A DNA stretch of 64,000 nucleotides from Zeus faber (Eukaryota; Chordata; Actinopteri; Zeiformes; Zeidae), in the NCBI GenBank assembly GCA_960531495.1, contig OY482851.1, positions 22,420,533 through 22,484,532 of the forward strand, in the 5' to 3' direction. The notes beneath the pieces are model-generated. The model did not search any database. It saw only the letters and a program-made list of their open reading frames with translations, and was not told the origin of the DNA. Every line of letters starts with the position of its first letter. Within the stretch, counting starts at the first letter, position 1. Of this stretch, positions 1 through 13,040 are shown in pieces. The position numbers and the translations under genes were made by a program.

Positions 1-760
1 AGTTTTAGAACAGTTTGATACAGAGATTACAGGAGGGCGGGGCATCGGCAGATGAGAATCCATGAACTTCTCATTCATGATTATTATATTGAGATGTCAC
101 ATGTGGAGGCAAATGGGGAGGGCCATCCGCCGTTGCCATGGCTACGGCGAGAGCAGGGCAGATCTGCGGACGGCGCTGGACTGAAAAAACGAAATGCAGG
201 TTATCCATTGAGCTATGATTGATCGGCGATTGACTGATTGATTTTAAAGGAGCATGGCGGCAAATAAAGGTCGGTATTCTTCACTGACGGGGGGGGGGGG
301 TGGACATACCTCCTCATGTGGCGACAGGGAGTGGAGCGCTGCGGCGAAACACCTCTGCATTTACACACCGAATTTGTACCACAGCATGCATGTACCCAAA
401 CAGCTGACCACACCAGGTCCTCATGAAGCACTGGCCGGGATTGGACCGACACACGGGGGCCGCAGCAGTCGTCATGGCTGGACGTGCAGCTGTGGGGTGT
501 CGTCCGTCGCGGCGTTCTGCTCTTCACCTGAAGGTTGCCAGGCCCAGCGCTGCAGGGGGAAGCGGTGTTTAAACTGTTCACCGACATCCGTTCGGTTTCC
601 CTCCCGCTCTGGTCCCCACCTCACTTCCCAAGCTGTCCGACTGTCAGACAGACACAAACACCTTCCCAGCACAATGTGATAAATACCTGCTGAGTCACTC
701 CATTAGACGGGTGCCATCCGGCCTTTCTTTCAGAATTTTGAATGATTAACAATAAAAGGT
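1..760. other. unassigned, moderately GC-rich
   Basis: Open frames exist on both strands, but none resembles a known protein. An RFX-type palindrome lies at 132-145 and a G-run near 290-300. An AATAAA occurs near 750. This could be a promoter or 3' end of a gene outside the window. Confidence 0.3.
132..145. promoter_or_regulatory. RFX-type X-box palindrome
   Basis: GTTGCCATGGCTAC matches the RFX consensus GTTNCCATGGNAAC at all but one base. Confidence 0.45.
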
Positions 761-1792
761 TTTGACGCCTCCTCACTTTAATATACATGTTCAACTTTAG
801 GCACAAAAGCCTTATTATTTATCATCCATTACACATGTATCACTTGTGACGGGGTGGAAAATGTCATCCTAAAATGTCTACCAAAAAAAATTATACTATA
901 TACACTAAGTTAGCTAATAATTAGTAGTAAAAATAATTAGACAGTAAATAACAGGGTTTTTTTTTATAAATATCACAAGGAATGTATTTTTAAACGGTTT
1001 TCTCTATCTGTTATCGGCGACAGGGTGGATTGGTTATTCTTGACAGACCCCATCAGACATGATAAAGGATCAAATTATCAGTAATAAATAACCATCATTA
1101 ATCATAATCGACCAGCTTTTTTGGAGCTCCTCTGAAGGCTGCTTCCTCCCCTCCTCTTTATGATTTCCCTTAAAGCAACAGTTCGTTCATTTTGGAGGGG
1201 AAATAAGTTGGTGTGGCGGGAGAAAGCAAAACGTATTTTAATTAACAATAATGTTTTTTTATATTGAATTAATATGAGCTGTGGGAACCTTCTGAAGATA
1301 ATGAAATTGTGAGGTTAAAACGTGTATTGTTCTGTAATATTTGTGATTCCACTTTAATGACTCTATATACGGACGATTTGATTGATTGATGTGATGATTT
1401 TGAAAAAGTTAAGAAAAAAAACGTTTTATTATTCACTTTAAATAACATTTTCTCATATAGTATGTTAAAAATGAAAATTAAATAAATGTTTCTTTTAGCT
1501 TGGCAAATATGTTGGTAGATTATTGTGTTTTATAGACTTTAAATGGCCTCCTTTCATGGAATGACATGGTTGATACAGTGGTGTAGGCTTACTGTTCATT
1601 TTTGAGGTTTATTGCTATTCTGTTTCCTCTTTCTTTTAGGTTTACTTTTCTGTTGATCTTTTGTCCCTTTTTAAGGCTCGGATTTAATGGTTTGTCATTA
1701 GGTTTATTGTACATTACCAACTTTTTCTCATCTCGGGTTCAGCTTTTTTTGGTAACTTTTTGACTTTTTTTTTTTTTTTACTTTATGAATAA
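760..1792. other. AT-rich sequence, nothing recognised
   Basis: Long T- and A-rich runs, no coding signal. The end (ATGAATAAAG then TATC repeats at about 1784 onward) has the look of a non-LTR retrotransposon 3' end that runs into its tandem tail, but the upstream part is not recognisable. Confidence 0.3.
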
Positions 1793-2495
<703 letters not shown>

Positions 2496-3270
2496 CAGCT
2501 CCATAGAACAACTTTGATGACTAACTGCAGCACTTCCAGGTCTCTTTGTTCTGGCTTGCCTATTTTGAAAATGCACCATATTTCAGAGGGGGGTGACGGT
2601 GAATCTGGTGGAGATATATAAAATAAGAATAATCTTTTGTTGTACTCTATTCGCCTGTCTGCTCGCCTGTGCGCTCATCATGCAAATCGATTTTTGACCC
2701 ACATCTACAGTTCGGATAAGGGACATACTGAGGTAGTTTATTGACATAAAGCAAATCCTGTGTCGTGCCTTACCCCCGGCAGAGACATGGGGTATAAAGC
2801 ATATAAGTATAAGTACACATGAAGAAATGTCAATGGAGTGAAAATATGCAACACTGTAAAAGAATACCGCACCTTGAATGAGGTAGAGCAGCAGAGGGCA
2901 TGGTCTGTTGCTGTGGCCAGGACGTCTCACAAAGGAATCTAACGCCACACCATGAGAACCTGCAAAGGAATAGAGAACACAACGCAGCAGAAAGTGGAAC
3001 ACAACTGACATGTCCTACAATTACTACTGGCTATTACCTTGCAACTTTACACACACACACGTACGTACCTGCATTTTTTTCTTCTCTCTTTTGAAAAGCT
3101 CCCAAGAATCACTGACTGAGGGCACAGCCGCTGCTCTATGGTCTGTACAAAGGTCATCAATAATCACAATGTTAAAAAGGTAAAAAACATTAAATTGGAC
3201 ATTCCTTTCAAAGAGAACGTGTCTTTAGTAGAAGAGACTAAAGAGCCAAAGCTATGGGTCAGATACAGGG

Positions 3271-3302
<32 letters not shown>

Positions 3303-3968
3303 GATTATTATGATTATTATTATTAGTGTTATTATCACTATAATCATAATCATTATTATTATTAACTACTACTGCTGCTACATCAGCTATTAGGTTACAT
3401 CAAACCAATTTACACAGATTATAAAAAGAGAAAATATAAAGACATAGAAAAATATTTGTGTAAAGATGAGATAAGGTGTGGATCGAACCATTGCTCAAAC
3501 TGTTATTTTTCTATGAACATACATGAAGAACAATAACGTATGGACGTACCATTCACATCTCCGGAGTCCGGACGCACCTGTCCAGTTGAAATGGGGTGGC
3601 GAGAAAGGGAGCTTGAGGAAAAATAAAAGCTCTCTCGTCAACATCCCGCAAAAATCCAAGATCTCCAAAATGACCGTGTGATTTCCAAACCCTATCTAGG
3701 CGATACCAGCACGCCCTGTCCTGCAGTCTATAGTAGTCAGGCTCCCGCTCCCACTATTCTCACTGAGAATACTGGGAGTGCCAGAAGCAGCTGCGTACTG
3801 GTCTTGAGTCTCGACGCTCCTAAAGCCAACAAAGAAACGTGTCAGCGGATAGTAAACAGATGGCGGTGACCAGGCCTACACCTAGACATGAATAGTCATC
3901 GGGCTCGGACTGCAGCTGCCACAAGGTTTATTATGGCTCTTTGTATTCAGCCTCCATCGGCCATCTGC

Positions 3969-3982
3969 GTTCCCATGGCAAC
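3969..3982. promoter_or_regulatory. RFX-type X-box palindrome
   Basis: GTTCCCATGGCAAC fits the RFX consensus fully. Confidence 0.5.
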
Positions 3983-4189
3983 CAGTAGCAGGGAGGTTGC
4001 TGCCTGGAGGCAGATTTGCTCTATACTGGGGGAATATGGAAAATAAGTCCTGTTATATACGCCTACAGCATCTGTTATCAAGGCCTGAAGCACTGATATA
4101 AAACATGCAAATGAATAGGAAAAACATTTTTGGATATAGTGGACCTTTCTACAGTACATGGGCATGATGCAGTCGTCTTCCAGCAAAAT

Positions 4190-4265
4190 GAAAAATAATA
4201 ATAATAACAATAATAATAATAATAAATATAGCTGCAGGCAGCAATATACAGGGTCCAGTTTAGTC
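4190..4265 (-). repeat. repeat with GCTGCCTGCAGCTATA boundary and (ATT)n core
   Basis: On the minus strand the sequence reads AAACTGGACCCTGTATATTG, the boundary, then (ATT)n with one GTT interruption. Confidence 0.7.
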
Positions 4266-4426
4266 ATGTTAGATACATATTACAGCTGTCCAATGTAGCA
4301 CAAGTTACACTTTTTCGATTACCACTCATCGACGAGCTGTGTATTTATATGGCATTGTTTGATGATGTAACAAAGTGAATGTGTTCTCAATGTAACTCCA
4401 ATGTTCTTCAATTTTCGGTTAGTTTT

Positions 4427-4840
4427 TAAAGTTTGGACGACAACACGTACGAAACGTTACCATTGTTGTTTGGGAAAAGAACTGGGAAACATTTTGCTTC
4501 ATTGGTTTCATCTCCAATAATGTGGTACAGGGTTGTTCCCTTCTGCTGGTGCTACAGACACGTCATCAACTTGCTGCTCTCATACTTCCTGTACACTATC
4601 AACTGGTTGGAAACATGTGTCCATAAACATTCCATATTGTTGTTTATCACTTAATGTTTCATCCAAATTATCATCTTCTGAATTTAAATCACAATTTTCA
4701 ACATTATCAATGCACATAGATGCATTATTGTTGTTTGTGGTTTTTGGATCTTCATAAATTTTGAAAAGAGGATTATTCCATTCATTTTTAAATTCTATAT
4801 CCTTATACCACTTATGTATTCTTGAATATGCTAACGCCAA
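4427..4840 (-). mobile_element. Helitron-like protein fragment
   Basis: The minus strand reads FMDTCFQPVDSVQEV and, further along in an altered frame, YHIIGDETNEAKCFPVLFP. These match the run found in Helitron replication proteins just upstream of the Rep domain (DTC.QPVD..QE, then NEAK.FP.LFP). An acidic Asn/Asp-rich stretch precedes it, as in those proteins. The fragment is short, has at least two in-frame stops and no Rep or helicase motifs, so it is a degraded rolling-circle transposon piece. Confidence 0.6.
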
Positions 4841-7200
4841 TTTTCGGCTATTTTACGGCATCTGGAATAATAACAAACAGAGAAAGGTTGAAATTACTTT
4901 ACATAACAATAATAATAAATCCATTTTATTTTATAAATATAAGAAGTAAAAGTTAGTTTTAATTAGTACTTTATTGAATTTTATTATTCATAATCTACAA
5001 TTGGAAAATTCAGTTTAATAGATTACTTACAGTATAAGTCTATATTGTAATGCAGACAACATTTATGAAACTTTAACATTAATTTGGCATTACAGTTATT
5101 ATGAAAGAACTCAATACTTAACACTTTTCATTTAAATCTGTAAAGGAAATTGTTTACACATGACATTTCTTTAAAACCACCGTTTATTTTTTACTTTTAA
5201 CCAAATCTTGTCATAGCTTTACTTAACCTTGTTGTATGTAAGTACATGTACAGTCCCAGTGACGGTAGGTTACGTTGTGTCTCGTGTGCGTCAATGACGA
5301 CATATTTACGCAGGTTTACCTATTTACGGAGGTTTGCGACAGTAGTCGAATCTAAGTAATTTTAGTGGTGACTTTTTTCCTTGGATTACATTTAAATTAC
5401 ATCTCCAATAAGAATCATTTCCATGAAAAAGAGCTGGACGATATGGACAAAAATGTATCACGATGTATTTTTATATAGGAGTCGATAATTATCACAATTT
5501 ATAATGAATGAAAATAACAATAATAATGCTCAACTTACAGTTTTAAGTGTATTCTCATGACTTTACCTTAAACACTGTGAAGTGCTGCAAATATTCTTCT
5601 ATTATCCCATTCAATTTGTATGCTTTTTATTTTTAATATTCAAATTTAGTCAATTGTTTAATGCTCAAATTTAGTTGGGGGGGGGGGGGTTACACGGTTT
5701 GGCAGCTTCACTGAAAGAAATAATTTGTTGGATTTACTCAAGTTAACTGTGGACATTGGTTGCACACAAATTGTTTGCTTTGGTAGCAACTTGGGCAATT
5801 GTGTTAAATCAACACAAACTACTTATGTTCTATCAACCCAAGTAATTTATGTTGATACAAAGTTAACAGAATGTGATTTAATGAAGTTAATGGAATTTGA
5901 TTTAATAAAGCAAATTGAACTAGTTTATCACTTTACTCCAACACAACTCAACTATTTAAAATATTTAAATTACATGAAATTAAATTATAAATACAATTTT
6001 ATGAAGTTATAAATCTATATATAAATATGAATAATATATACTGTATAACATTTTCAATATGAATAGAACAAATTAAAATTAAGGAATTAGCAATTAATCA
6101 ATATTATTGTTGTCTAATACATTTCAATTGACTATTTTGTGATCATTTTAAACCCTAACCACTTTTATTTTCATAAAACACTATGAGGCAGGTAGTTTTG
6201 AAACCTTTATTCCACAAACTGGATGTAAGGAACAAGTGTGTCCCCAATGGCCAAAAAAGTTCCAAAATTGAATTCAAACCAGGCTCTTCATGGTTGTTGC
6301 GAGCTTAAGCATACTACAGCTTCAGTTCATTCGGGTTGTAAACTGTTGGAATAACAAATATTCAATGATAATTTTCATCATTCAATATTTTTGAAAATAT
6401 AAATCTGAAAAGACAATCTTGTTTCTAGTCTAGTCTGGGCAACCTTTTTACTTGCATTCAAAAAAAAAAATACAGTTCTGTAATTCAATTATTTCTGCGT
6501 TCCTCTCCAGTAAAGGATGTTCAAGTACAAGTAGAACAGTGAAACAAGTGAAACGGCAGAAGAATTGTATATACTCACTATTGTATACATTTACCAAAGT
6601 TCCAAAGAAGGCATGTAAAGCTGATAAACTAGACGTATTTTAATGAAAGAAGAAGCACCAAAAGCTGGTTGATTTGTTTGGCGGGACAACGGCTGAAAGA
6701 CAGCAGTTTTGTGCAAAAAACTATGCAAAAAAAATCGTGAACATTTGTTGAATCAGAGACTGCATCCATAAAAAACAATGCGCCTTGAATGTGCCATAGG
6801 AAGATCTCAAGATATTTGAACAATATATTATATATATAATTCTAATTTTCTGAGAACTGTACAGTAATAACAATTAACTTTAAAACATCAATATCACACA
6901 ATATCAAGAGCACACAGTCTGAAATGAAGAGCTAAGAGACCAAAAGGAGTTCTAATCAAACCAAAAGCCAAGAACATTGAGCTCTCTTCACTGGTGTAGC
7001 TTCCCTTTCAAGCTTTGAGCCTTTCTTGACAGTTCACCCGCATCCACCTCCATGACGATCTTTTGAATTGCCTTTAAACTGTGGTGTAGCTTTGTAGGTT
7101 ACTGCATGTTCAAGGCATAAAAGAGTCCAAACAAAATTTCCGACGCAAGGGCTACATTGTCAAGATTTTGAGGCGCCACCACAGCCCCCGAGGACTATTC
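4841..7200. other. AT-rich, with a hAT-like MITE end and unassigned repeats
   Basis: At about 5429-5510 the sequence GCTGGACGATATGGAC and following ATCACGATGTATTTTTATA resemble the end of common teleost hAT-type MITEs. A G-run lies at 5678-5688. At about 5715-6010 there is a low-complexity TTAACTCAAGT-rich stretch, likely another short DNA-transposon derivative. No gene is seen. Confidence 0.35.
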
Positions 7201-7211
7201 CTTTTTTTTTA

Positions 7212-8143
7212 GGTCAGGTGTCATGCAGGTGAAGTGAATGACATTGATCATCTTGCTCCAATGGCACCTGTCAAGAGGTGGGGTATATTCGGAAGCAAGT
7301 GAACAGTCTGTCCTTGAAGATTGATCCTTGATGTATTGGAAGAAGGAAAAATGGGCAAGCGCAAGGATCTGAGCGACTTTGACAAGGGCCAAATTGTGAT
7401 GTCCAGGAGAGTGGGTCACCGCATCTCCAAAACAGCAGGCCTTGTGGGGTGTTCCCGGTATGAATCAGAATCAGAATCAGAATCAGATTAGAAATGCTTT
7501 AATAATCACAGGGGGAAATTACTTAATGCAGTGGATAGTACCTACCAAAAGTGGTCTAAGGAAGGACAACCGGTGAACTGGCGAAAGGGTCATGGACACC
7601 CATGGCACATTGATGCGTGTGGGGAGCTAAGTCTAGCCCGTCTTGTCCGATCCCACAGAAGAGCTACTGTAACACAAATTGCTGAAAAAGTTAATGCTGC
7701 TATGATAGAAAGATGTCATAACACAAGTCGTAAGGTGCTGCGTAGCCGCAGACTGGTCAGAGTGCCCATGCTGACCCCTATCCACCTCCAAAAGCGCATA
7801 CTGTGGGCCATGGAGCAATTGAAGAAGGTGGCCTGGTCTAACGAATCACGATTTCTTGTGGATCATGCGGATGGTTGGGGTTAGGGTCCGATCGTATCGA
7901 GCATCTGTGGGATGTGCTGGAACAACAAGCTAGATCCATGGAGGCACCACCTCGCAACTTACAGGACTTAAATGATCTGCTGCTAACGTCTTGGTGCCAG
8001 ATACCACAGGACACCTTCAGAGGTCTTGTGGAGTCCATGCCTCGAGGGGTCAGAGCTGTTTTGGTGGCAAGGGGGGGCTACACAATATTAGTGGTTATTA
8101 GTCTTGGTTTTAATGTTGTGCCTGGTCGGTGTACGGCATCTTT
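7212..8143 (+). mobile_element. Tc1/mariner element, internally deleted
   Basis: Recognisable parts of a teleost Tc1 transposase occur in order: [14 protein letters not shown] (about 7352), KWSKEGQPVN and the HTH region (about 7550), LRSRRLVRVPML (about 7738), WSNESRFLV (about 7838), then after a deletion IEHLWDVLEQQARSMEAPPR (about 7896) and WCQIPQDTFRGLVESMPRGV (about 8000). The segment holding the second catalytic Asp and most of the DDE core is missing, the first Asp of WSDES is Asn, and there are frameshifts. The 3' end reads TAATGTTGTGCCTGGTCGGTGTA, the usual inverted-repeat end; the 5' end is eroded. It cannot be active. Confidence 0.9.
7459..7530 (-). mobile_element. LINE 3' tail inserted in the Tc1 element
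   Basis: A block of about 70 bases, (GAATCA)n followed by sequence whose reverse complement reads AATTTCCCCCTGTGATTATT then AAAGC, interrupts the Tc1 coding sequence between CCCGGTATG and ATGCAGTGG. This is the 3' end and tandem tail of a 5'-truncated L2-type LINE in reverse orientation, with a short ATG duplication. Confidence 0.7.
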
Positions 8144-9331
8144 AAAACGAAACAGAGAGTTTACTTTAACCATTACTTTTGGGCTAATAATTGCAACACT
8201 ATGCAGAATCTTGTCAATTGGCTTGGAAACACTCCAACGGGGTAATCTTTTATACCTTCAGCAAGGACAAACAGTATCATAAATGCGATGGCCCACTATT
8301 TGTTTTCACCAATGTTCTGTAGCCTACACATTTGTGTTTCATAGATATCATGTAGTTATCATATACAGTATGTAGTTATTTGCTGGCAGACACAGCATTG
8401 CTAGATACTATGTTTGGACATACTTATGCTATTTGTGTCTAATAGCCTTGGTTGAAAATTCAGTGACCATCAGGAGGCAAGTTGAACATTCACAGACCTT
8501 CAAATGGGTGAAATTGAAGGGTAGGCCAGATTGGTATAAAAACAACACAAGCAATTAGGCTACTTTTAGGAACAACACACAATTAACATTATGGCGCACA
8601 CCTCCACAGTAGTTGTCATCTGCTGACCATAAGGGAGAATATTACTTAAAGGAATGACATGTTAGTGGTGTGGGGATGGTGTAGTTTGAGCAGCCCCACC
8701 TGACCTGGGTCTCGGTAATTGGGGTCCAGGATCAGGGTGGCTGCACACCTATTGCTCGTTGGTTGGTCTAATGAGCAACAGCTTAAACCCAAGAGAGGTG
8801 CCCTTGTCATGACACGTGTCCATCTGCTCCCGTCTTATTCCGCCTAGCCCACTCTCTGCAGTAAAATGTGTCTGAAACCCCGTGGTCTGTGTCCCCGTGC
8901 CGGAGGTCCGTGAGAACACCACTTGGGTGGCGTGTGGTAGGCGAAACTGCCACACTGCCACCCGAACAGGGACTCTCCGGCACGGGGAAGGGACACAGCA
9001 GCAGCCCTCTCCCGGCTGGCAGCAGCAGCATCCAGGGAGTCCGGCGGAGGAACCGGGGGAGAAGCAGCTGCAGCTACCGCCACAGGTAACCAACCGCTGG
9101 CAGCTAGCGACTCCGCCCAGCAGCCACCGCCGGGACAATCCAGAAACCCAGCAGCCAGCCCACCCCTCCAAGCACCCAAGTCCGGCCACGCCTTCTTCAG
9201 CCAGCACAGCAGCCCGAGACCCCACACTCCAGAAGTGAAGGAAGCCGACGGGCCGTGCTGTTCCGGGGAACCAGGTCCCCAGGAAGGGGACCAGTTCTGT
9301 TCTTTCTTTGACTTTTTTCGTTGGTTAACGG
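8144..9331. other. unassigned, partly GC-rich
   Basis: From about 8640 to 9310 the sequence is GC-richer with CAG/GCAGC-rich low complexity. Overlapping open frames on both strands show no recognisable protein. A short inverted match (GTGCCGGAG with CTCCGGCAC) is present. It looks repeat-derived, but I cannot name the family. Confidence 0.3.
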
Positions 9332-9354
9332 TATGGGAACCCTGTTTCAGAGTC

Positions 9355-9544
9355 CAGTGTCTAATTATTTGAGGTATGCGCGAGCACCTTGTGTCGATTA
9401 CGCACATTTTGGTATTTTTTTGTATTTTTAGAGCTTATAAAGCTTATTGTGCGTAATCACCGGGTGTCATGACATTTCACTGCATATATGTATGACCGTA
9501 TGTACATGTATGTGACAAATAATCTCTTGAACTTGAACTTGAAC
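9355..9544 (+). mobile_element. 5'-truncated LINE 3' end with target-site duplication
   Basis: The sequence ends GACATTTCACTGCATATATG ... GTGACAAATAATCTCTTGAA with a (CTTGAA)n tail, the 3' end of an L2-like LINE. It is flanked by near-identical 23-bp direct repeats (9332-9354 and 9545-9567, core GGAACCCTG.TTCAGAGTC-like), which are target-site duplications. Confidence 0.75.
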
Positions 9545-9567
9545 TATAGGAACCCTGTGTCAGAGTC

Positions 9568-10700
9568 TGTCCCTTTAAGGAATAATAAATCTGTGTCGGA
9601 ATCTGTATTTATGGCATTTTCTTTCTTTTTTGTTCTCTGCTTGGTGGGCGTGTGTGACAATTATTACTGTTTATGTGCGTCACCACATAATCCTGCACAA
9701 GATTATCAGGATTCTCATTGAGGTAGATGCACAGTCCTTTGATGACACATTCCCGTCCGGCATAGATGTCAACCTCAAGGATTCCGACGTTAAAACATTC
9801 AAACGTGATCGCATAGCTACATTTTAATTCAAAACAGTCACTTATTTCTGAATTATGGCTCTACATTTTTTTTAAATGGAATGTTGGATGACAAAACACT
9901 GGGGGATTCATCAATTAACTATCACTGAGCTGAATAAGCAGCTTTGGGATGAAGTTGAGCATCTATGGAGATATTTTCTGAATTTACACCGTACTCAATT
10001 ACAATATAAAAGTAACTTGCCCAACACTGCTAATTTGGAAAGTTACTTTCATTTACACTATAAGTCGCGTGGAGGGACGTCCCACGGCGCAACGGGCCAA
10101 CAGGCTAACTGGCTAACTGGCTAACGGACTTGCGGCTACAAGGAGTTTTAAACTTTTTTCTATCTGTCAATGAATGAAAAACCCTCCAGAGAGCAACGAT
10201 AAGAACAACTGATGGTGACGGACATTTATTTAACGTTATATTTTTAGTTGCGGGTGTCGGAATGTAACGCGCGTTACTTGACACAGTAACTATACATTAC
10301 CCACATTGTATTAGTCACTCATTTTATTACTGCGTTCCACATCAGTGGAATTCCCGGACATTGTGGTCTCAGGCCCTTTCCCATGTACGCAGTGAGACGT
10401 GAGATTTCTCTCCAATGTGTGTACACTGTGCAACAAACTGGATGAATTTATATTGAACTTTATTGCTCAAACGTGGATTGATTCGCTAACATAAGCCAAT
10501 TTATAATGAATTATTTATTTATAGAAAAAAAAATACACAATGAAATGGCAATGTCAGCATTGTAGAGTTTATATTATGAATATTCTAATTATATTCTAAT
10601 TTTGTTTCCGCAGCCCTTCAATATATATTATAAACATCATTGTCGTCAGAGAACATGCAGTAAGTTACTGCGGTCAAGCCAGCCTCCGCTTCGAAAAACA
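9568..10700. other. AT-rich intergenic sequence
   Basis: No gene is seen. A run of short GGCTAACT repeats occurs at about 10103-10127. The last part, at about 10650-10700, includes GCGGTCAAGCCAGCC, a partial duplicate of the outer end of the fold-back element that follows. Confidence 0.4.
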
Positions 10701-12300
10701 CAGTCAAACTAGCCCCCACGCTGTTTTTCGGTACGTGTATATACTCGGCATAACGGAAAGAGCATTTAAGAACTGATTTCAAAAGAAAAGCGAGCTCCGG
10801 TTAAACAAGCTTTCATATTCATTCAGTAATGAATGAATGAATAAACAAATGAATTAATAGAAGATATGTCTATCACAAAATAAAGCAAAATGTATTATCG
10901 AATAATAAATGTCATGGATAACAGCAGAAAAATATTAACTACCGCCTGTAAATTGTATCGCTGAATACAAATTATAATTAAAATGAAACTTCCTGTTTCC
11001 ACAGAGCAATTCCACTTCAGGATGAAAGCAGACCACCCACAATGTCACTCAGACAATATCAGCAAATTCTGATGGTTTTCAAAATTAATCCTCTCTATTA
11101 TAGAGCATTGTTACCTCTGAATTCAGTTGATGAGATTATGATGATTATCAGATTTTGAAATCATAGTCTATTTAATGTCATTACTGTAGGAGGGTCCAGA
11201 GGTGCTGTTAAAGACAACGGTGAAGCAGTCAGAAATTATTTTTAATTCATTATTGCGCTAGTTCTTTGGACTTATTTATTGTTTTGTGTTAACATCTTGC
11301 TTCGTCTTCTATTTGCGTAGTGAGTATTTGAAAAGTGTTATTTTATGACGTTATCTTTTGGTTTTGTTTACAACTTCTAATTAAATCCATGGTTGAATTA
11401 ACATTTTGAAACATTGGTAGTATCTTCAATGCAATTCTGTGTTTTAAAAGGTGCAAATGGAGAAATGTAAAGGCTATGGTCTATATGCCATATAAAAACT
11501 GACAAAAAAAAGGGAGTGGAATTGGTCTGTTGAAACAGGAAGTTTCCTTTTAATTCTAATCTGAAATCAAACGTAGCACAGCTCATATATTACCTTTTAG
11601 AGGGCTTTAATTATTACATTCAATATCAGAATCTGCTGATATTTTCTGAGTGACATTATGAGGGTGTGTACTATCATTCTGAGGTGCAATTGGTCTGTGG
11701 AAACAGGAAGTTTCCTTTTATTCCTAATCTGAATTCAGAGGAAACAACACTCATATTTGCTGTTTTAGAGGGCTTTCATTTTGAAATTTCACCATCAGAA
11801 TTTACTGATATTGTCTGAGTGACATGAGGTGAACCAGACGGTGGAAACAGGAAGTTACCTTTTAATATCAATGTGAAATCAGACGTGAGGCAGCTCATAT
11901 ATGACGTTTTCGAGGGCTTTCATTTGAGAAGGCGACCTCGGAGTTTGCTGATATTGTCTGAGTGACATTGTGAGGTGATCCGCTATCATTCTGAAGTGGA
12001 ATTGCTCTGTGGAAACAGGAAGTTTCCTCCTAATTCTAATCTGATTTCAGCAATACTATTTACAGGCGGTAGTTCATATTTTTCTGCTATTATTAATTGT
12101 ATTGATTATTTCATAATTATTTGTTTTGTTTTATTTAGTTATATATGTATTTCTGTGGATTTATTTGTTTATTCGTTATTGACTGAATGAATGTGAAATC
12201 TCGTTCACTGGTTCGTCGCTTTGTATTTGAAATCAGTTCACTCTTACCGTGATGCCGAGTATATACGCGAGCGCAAAACACATGTGGGGCTAGTTTGACC
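10701..12300. mobile_element. fold-back (long inverted-repeat) element, about 1.6 kb
   Basis: Two arms of roughly 400 bases are reverse complements with scattered differences. Matching landmarks are GTCAAACTAGCCCC at 10703 and its complement near 12297, ATATACTCGGCAT near 10740 and 12255, ACTACCGCCTGTAAAT near 10937 and 12070, and AACTTCCTGTTTCCACAGAG near 10987 and 12015. Inside the right arm the block GGAAACAGGAAGTTTCC plus flanks is tandemly repeated with starts near 11529, 11697, 11841 and 12009. No protein is encoded. It is a non-autonomous fold-back or MITE-like transposon. Confidence 0.75.
11517..12040 (+). repeat. tandem subrepeat, period about 144-168 bp
   Basis: Four starts of the unit GTGGAAACAGGAAGTTTCCT are spaced 168, 144 and 168 bases. 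Each unit continues through CTCATAT.T, AGAGGGCTTT and CTGATATTGTCTGAGTGACA. At least one unit is present in inverted orientation in the left arm of the fold-back element. Confidence 0.85.
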
Positions 12301-12589
12301 GCTCTGTGATTATATGCTGGGATGTGTGGGGCGGACCGAGGGACTCTTTGTGACCATGTCAGACCAGACGTGACTGAAAATCGCTGATGCTTCTTAAATC
12401 GCTCTTCTATCGCAGGAGCCGCACCGGGCTCGGGTTGGGAGTAGGACGAGTTCAATTTCAAGTTGTTGTTTGAGGAAGCCCCGCCGCATCAGCCCAGGGA
12501 GCCTCATCCCCGCGATTTATAGTTATCGTATGATGACGTCGTAAAGTGTCTTACTGTGAATCTCATCTCAGTTAAGCAAGACCAGCTGA

Positions 12590-13040
12590 ATATTTGGGAT
12601 CAAAGTTGCTCGGTTTTTCACTACCATCTGCTCCGTATGTGCATCGATTTGGATGAAATATGAACCACGAGATCCTTGTGACATATCGGTTCAAACGACA
12701 CCTCTACAAAAGTGTTCGTGGCTTATGTCATTGTTGTGCTCCAGGTACTTTTGACCCATATTTCGACGTGAAATGCATTGGACCGCATCTGTGATAGAGA
12801 TCAAATTTGGTCGATTTTTCCCCAATTTCTACTCCGTATGTGGATCGATTTGGATGAAACTTCAACCACGAGATGTTTGTGACATACCGGTTTAAACACA
12901 TGTAAACCGTGCAGGTAGGTTCCACCGTTCTTCTGTTTCAAATCTAGATTTAAAAATTCTGAGAATTTTCCTGGAACAAAAACAATCGGGCCTACGGGCT
13001 GGACCCTTAAAAATAACAATAATAATAATAATAATAATTA
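12590..13040 (-). repeat. tandemly duplicated ~200-bp repeat ending in (AAT)n
   Basis: The block around CCGTATGTG.ATCGATTTGG followed by ACCACGAGAT..TTGTGACAT occurs twice, 201 bases apart (12643 and 12844). It runs into a sequence ending GGACCCTTAAAAATAACAAT and an (AAT)n tract, resembling the other half of the repeat at 22180-22410 in reverse orientation. Confidence 0.65.

Larger units (their letters stand above)
2496..4400. other. unassigned intergenic sequence with (ATT)n
   Basis: Contains an (ATT)n tract at about 3267-3365, an RFX-type palindrome at 3969-3982, and a reverse copy of the GCTGCCTGCAGCTATA repeat boundary at 4190-4265. No gene is seen. Confidence 0.4.

Noticed and set aside
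8844-9407. Open frames of 118-187 codons on both strands
   Set aside because: Low-complexity Gln/Pro/Gly translation with no family resemblance and conflicting overlapping frames.
8640-9640. Possible LTR-type element around the GC-rich segment
   Set aside because: No paired terminal repeats, primer-binding site or element protein could be shown. The repeated GGAACCCTG blocks are better explained as target-site duplication of the LINE tail.
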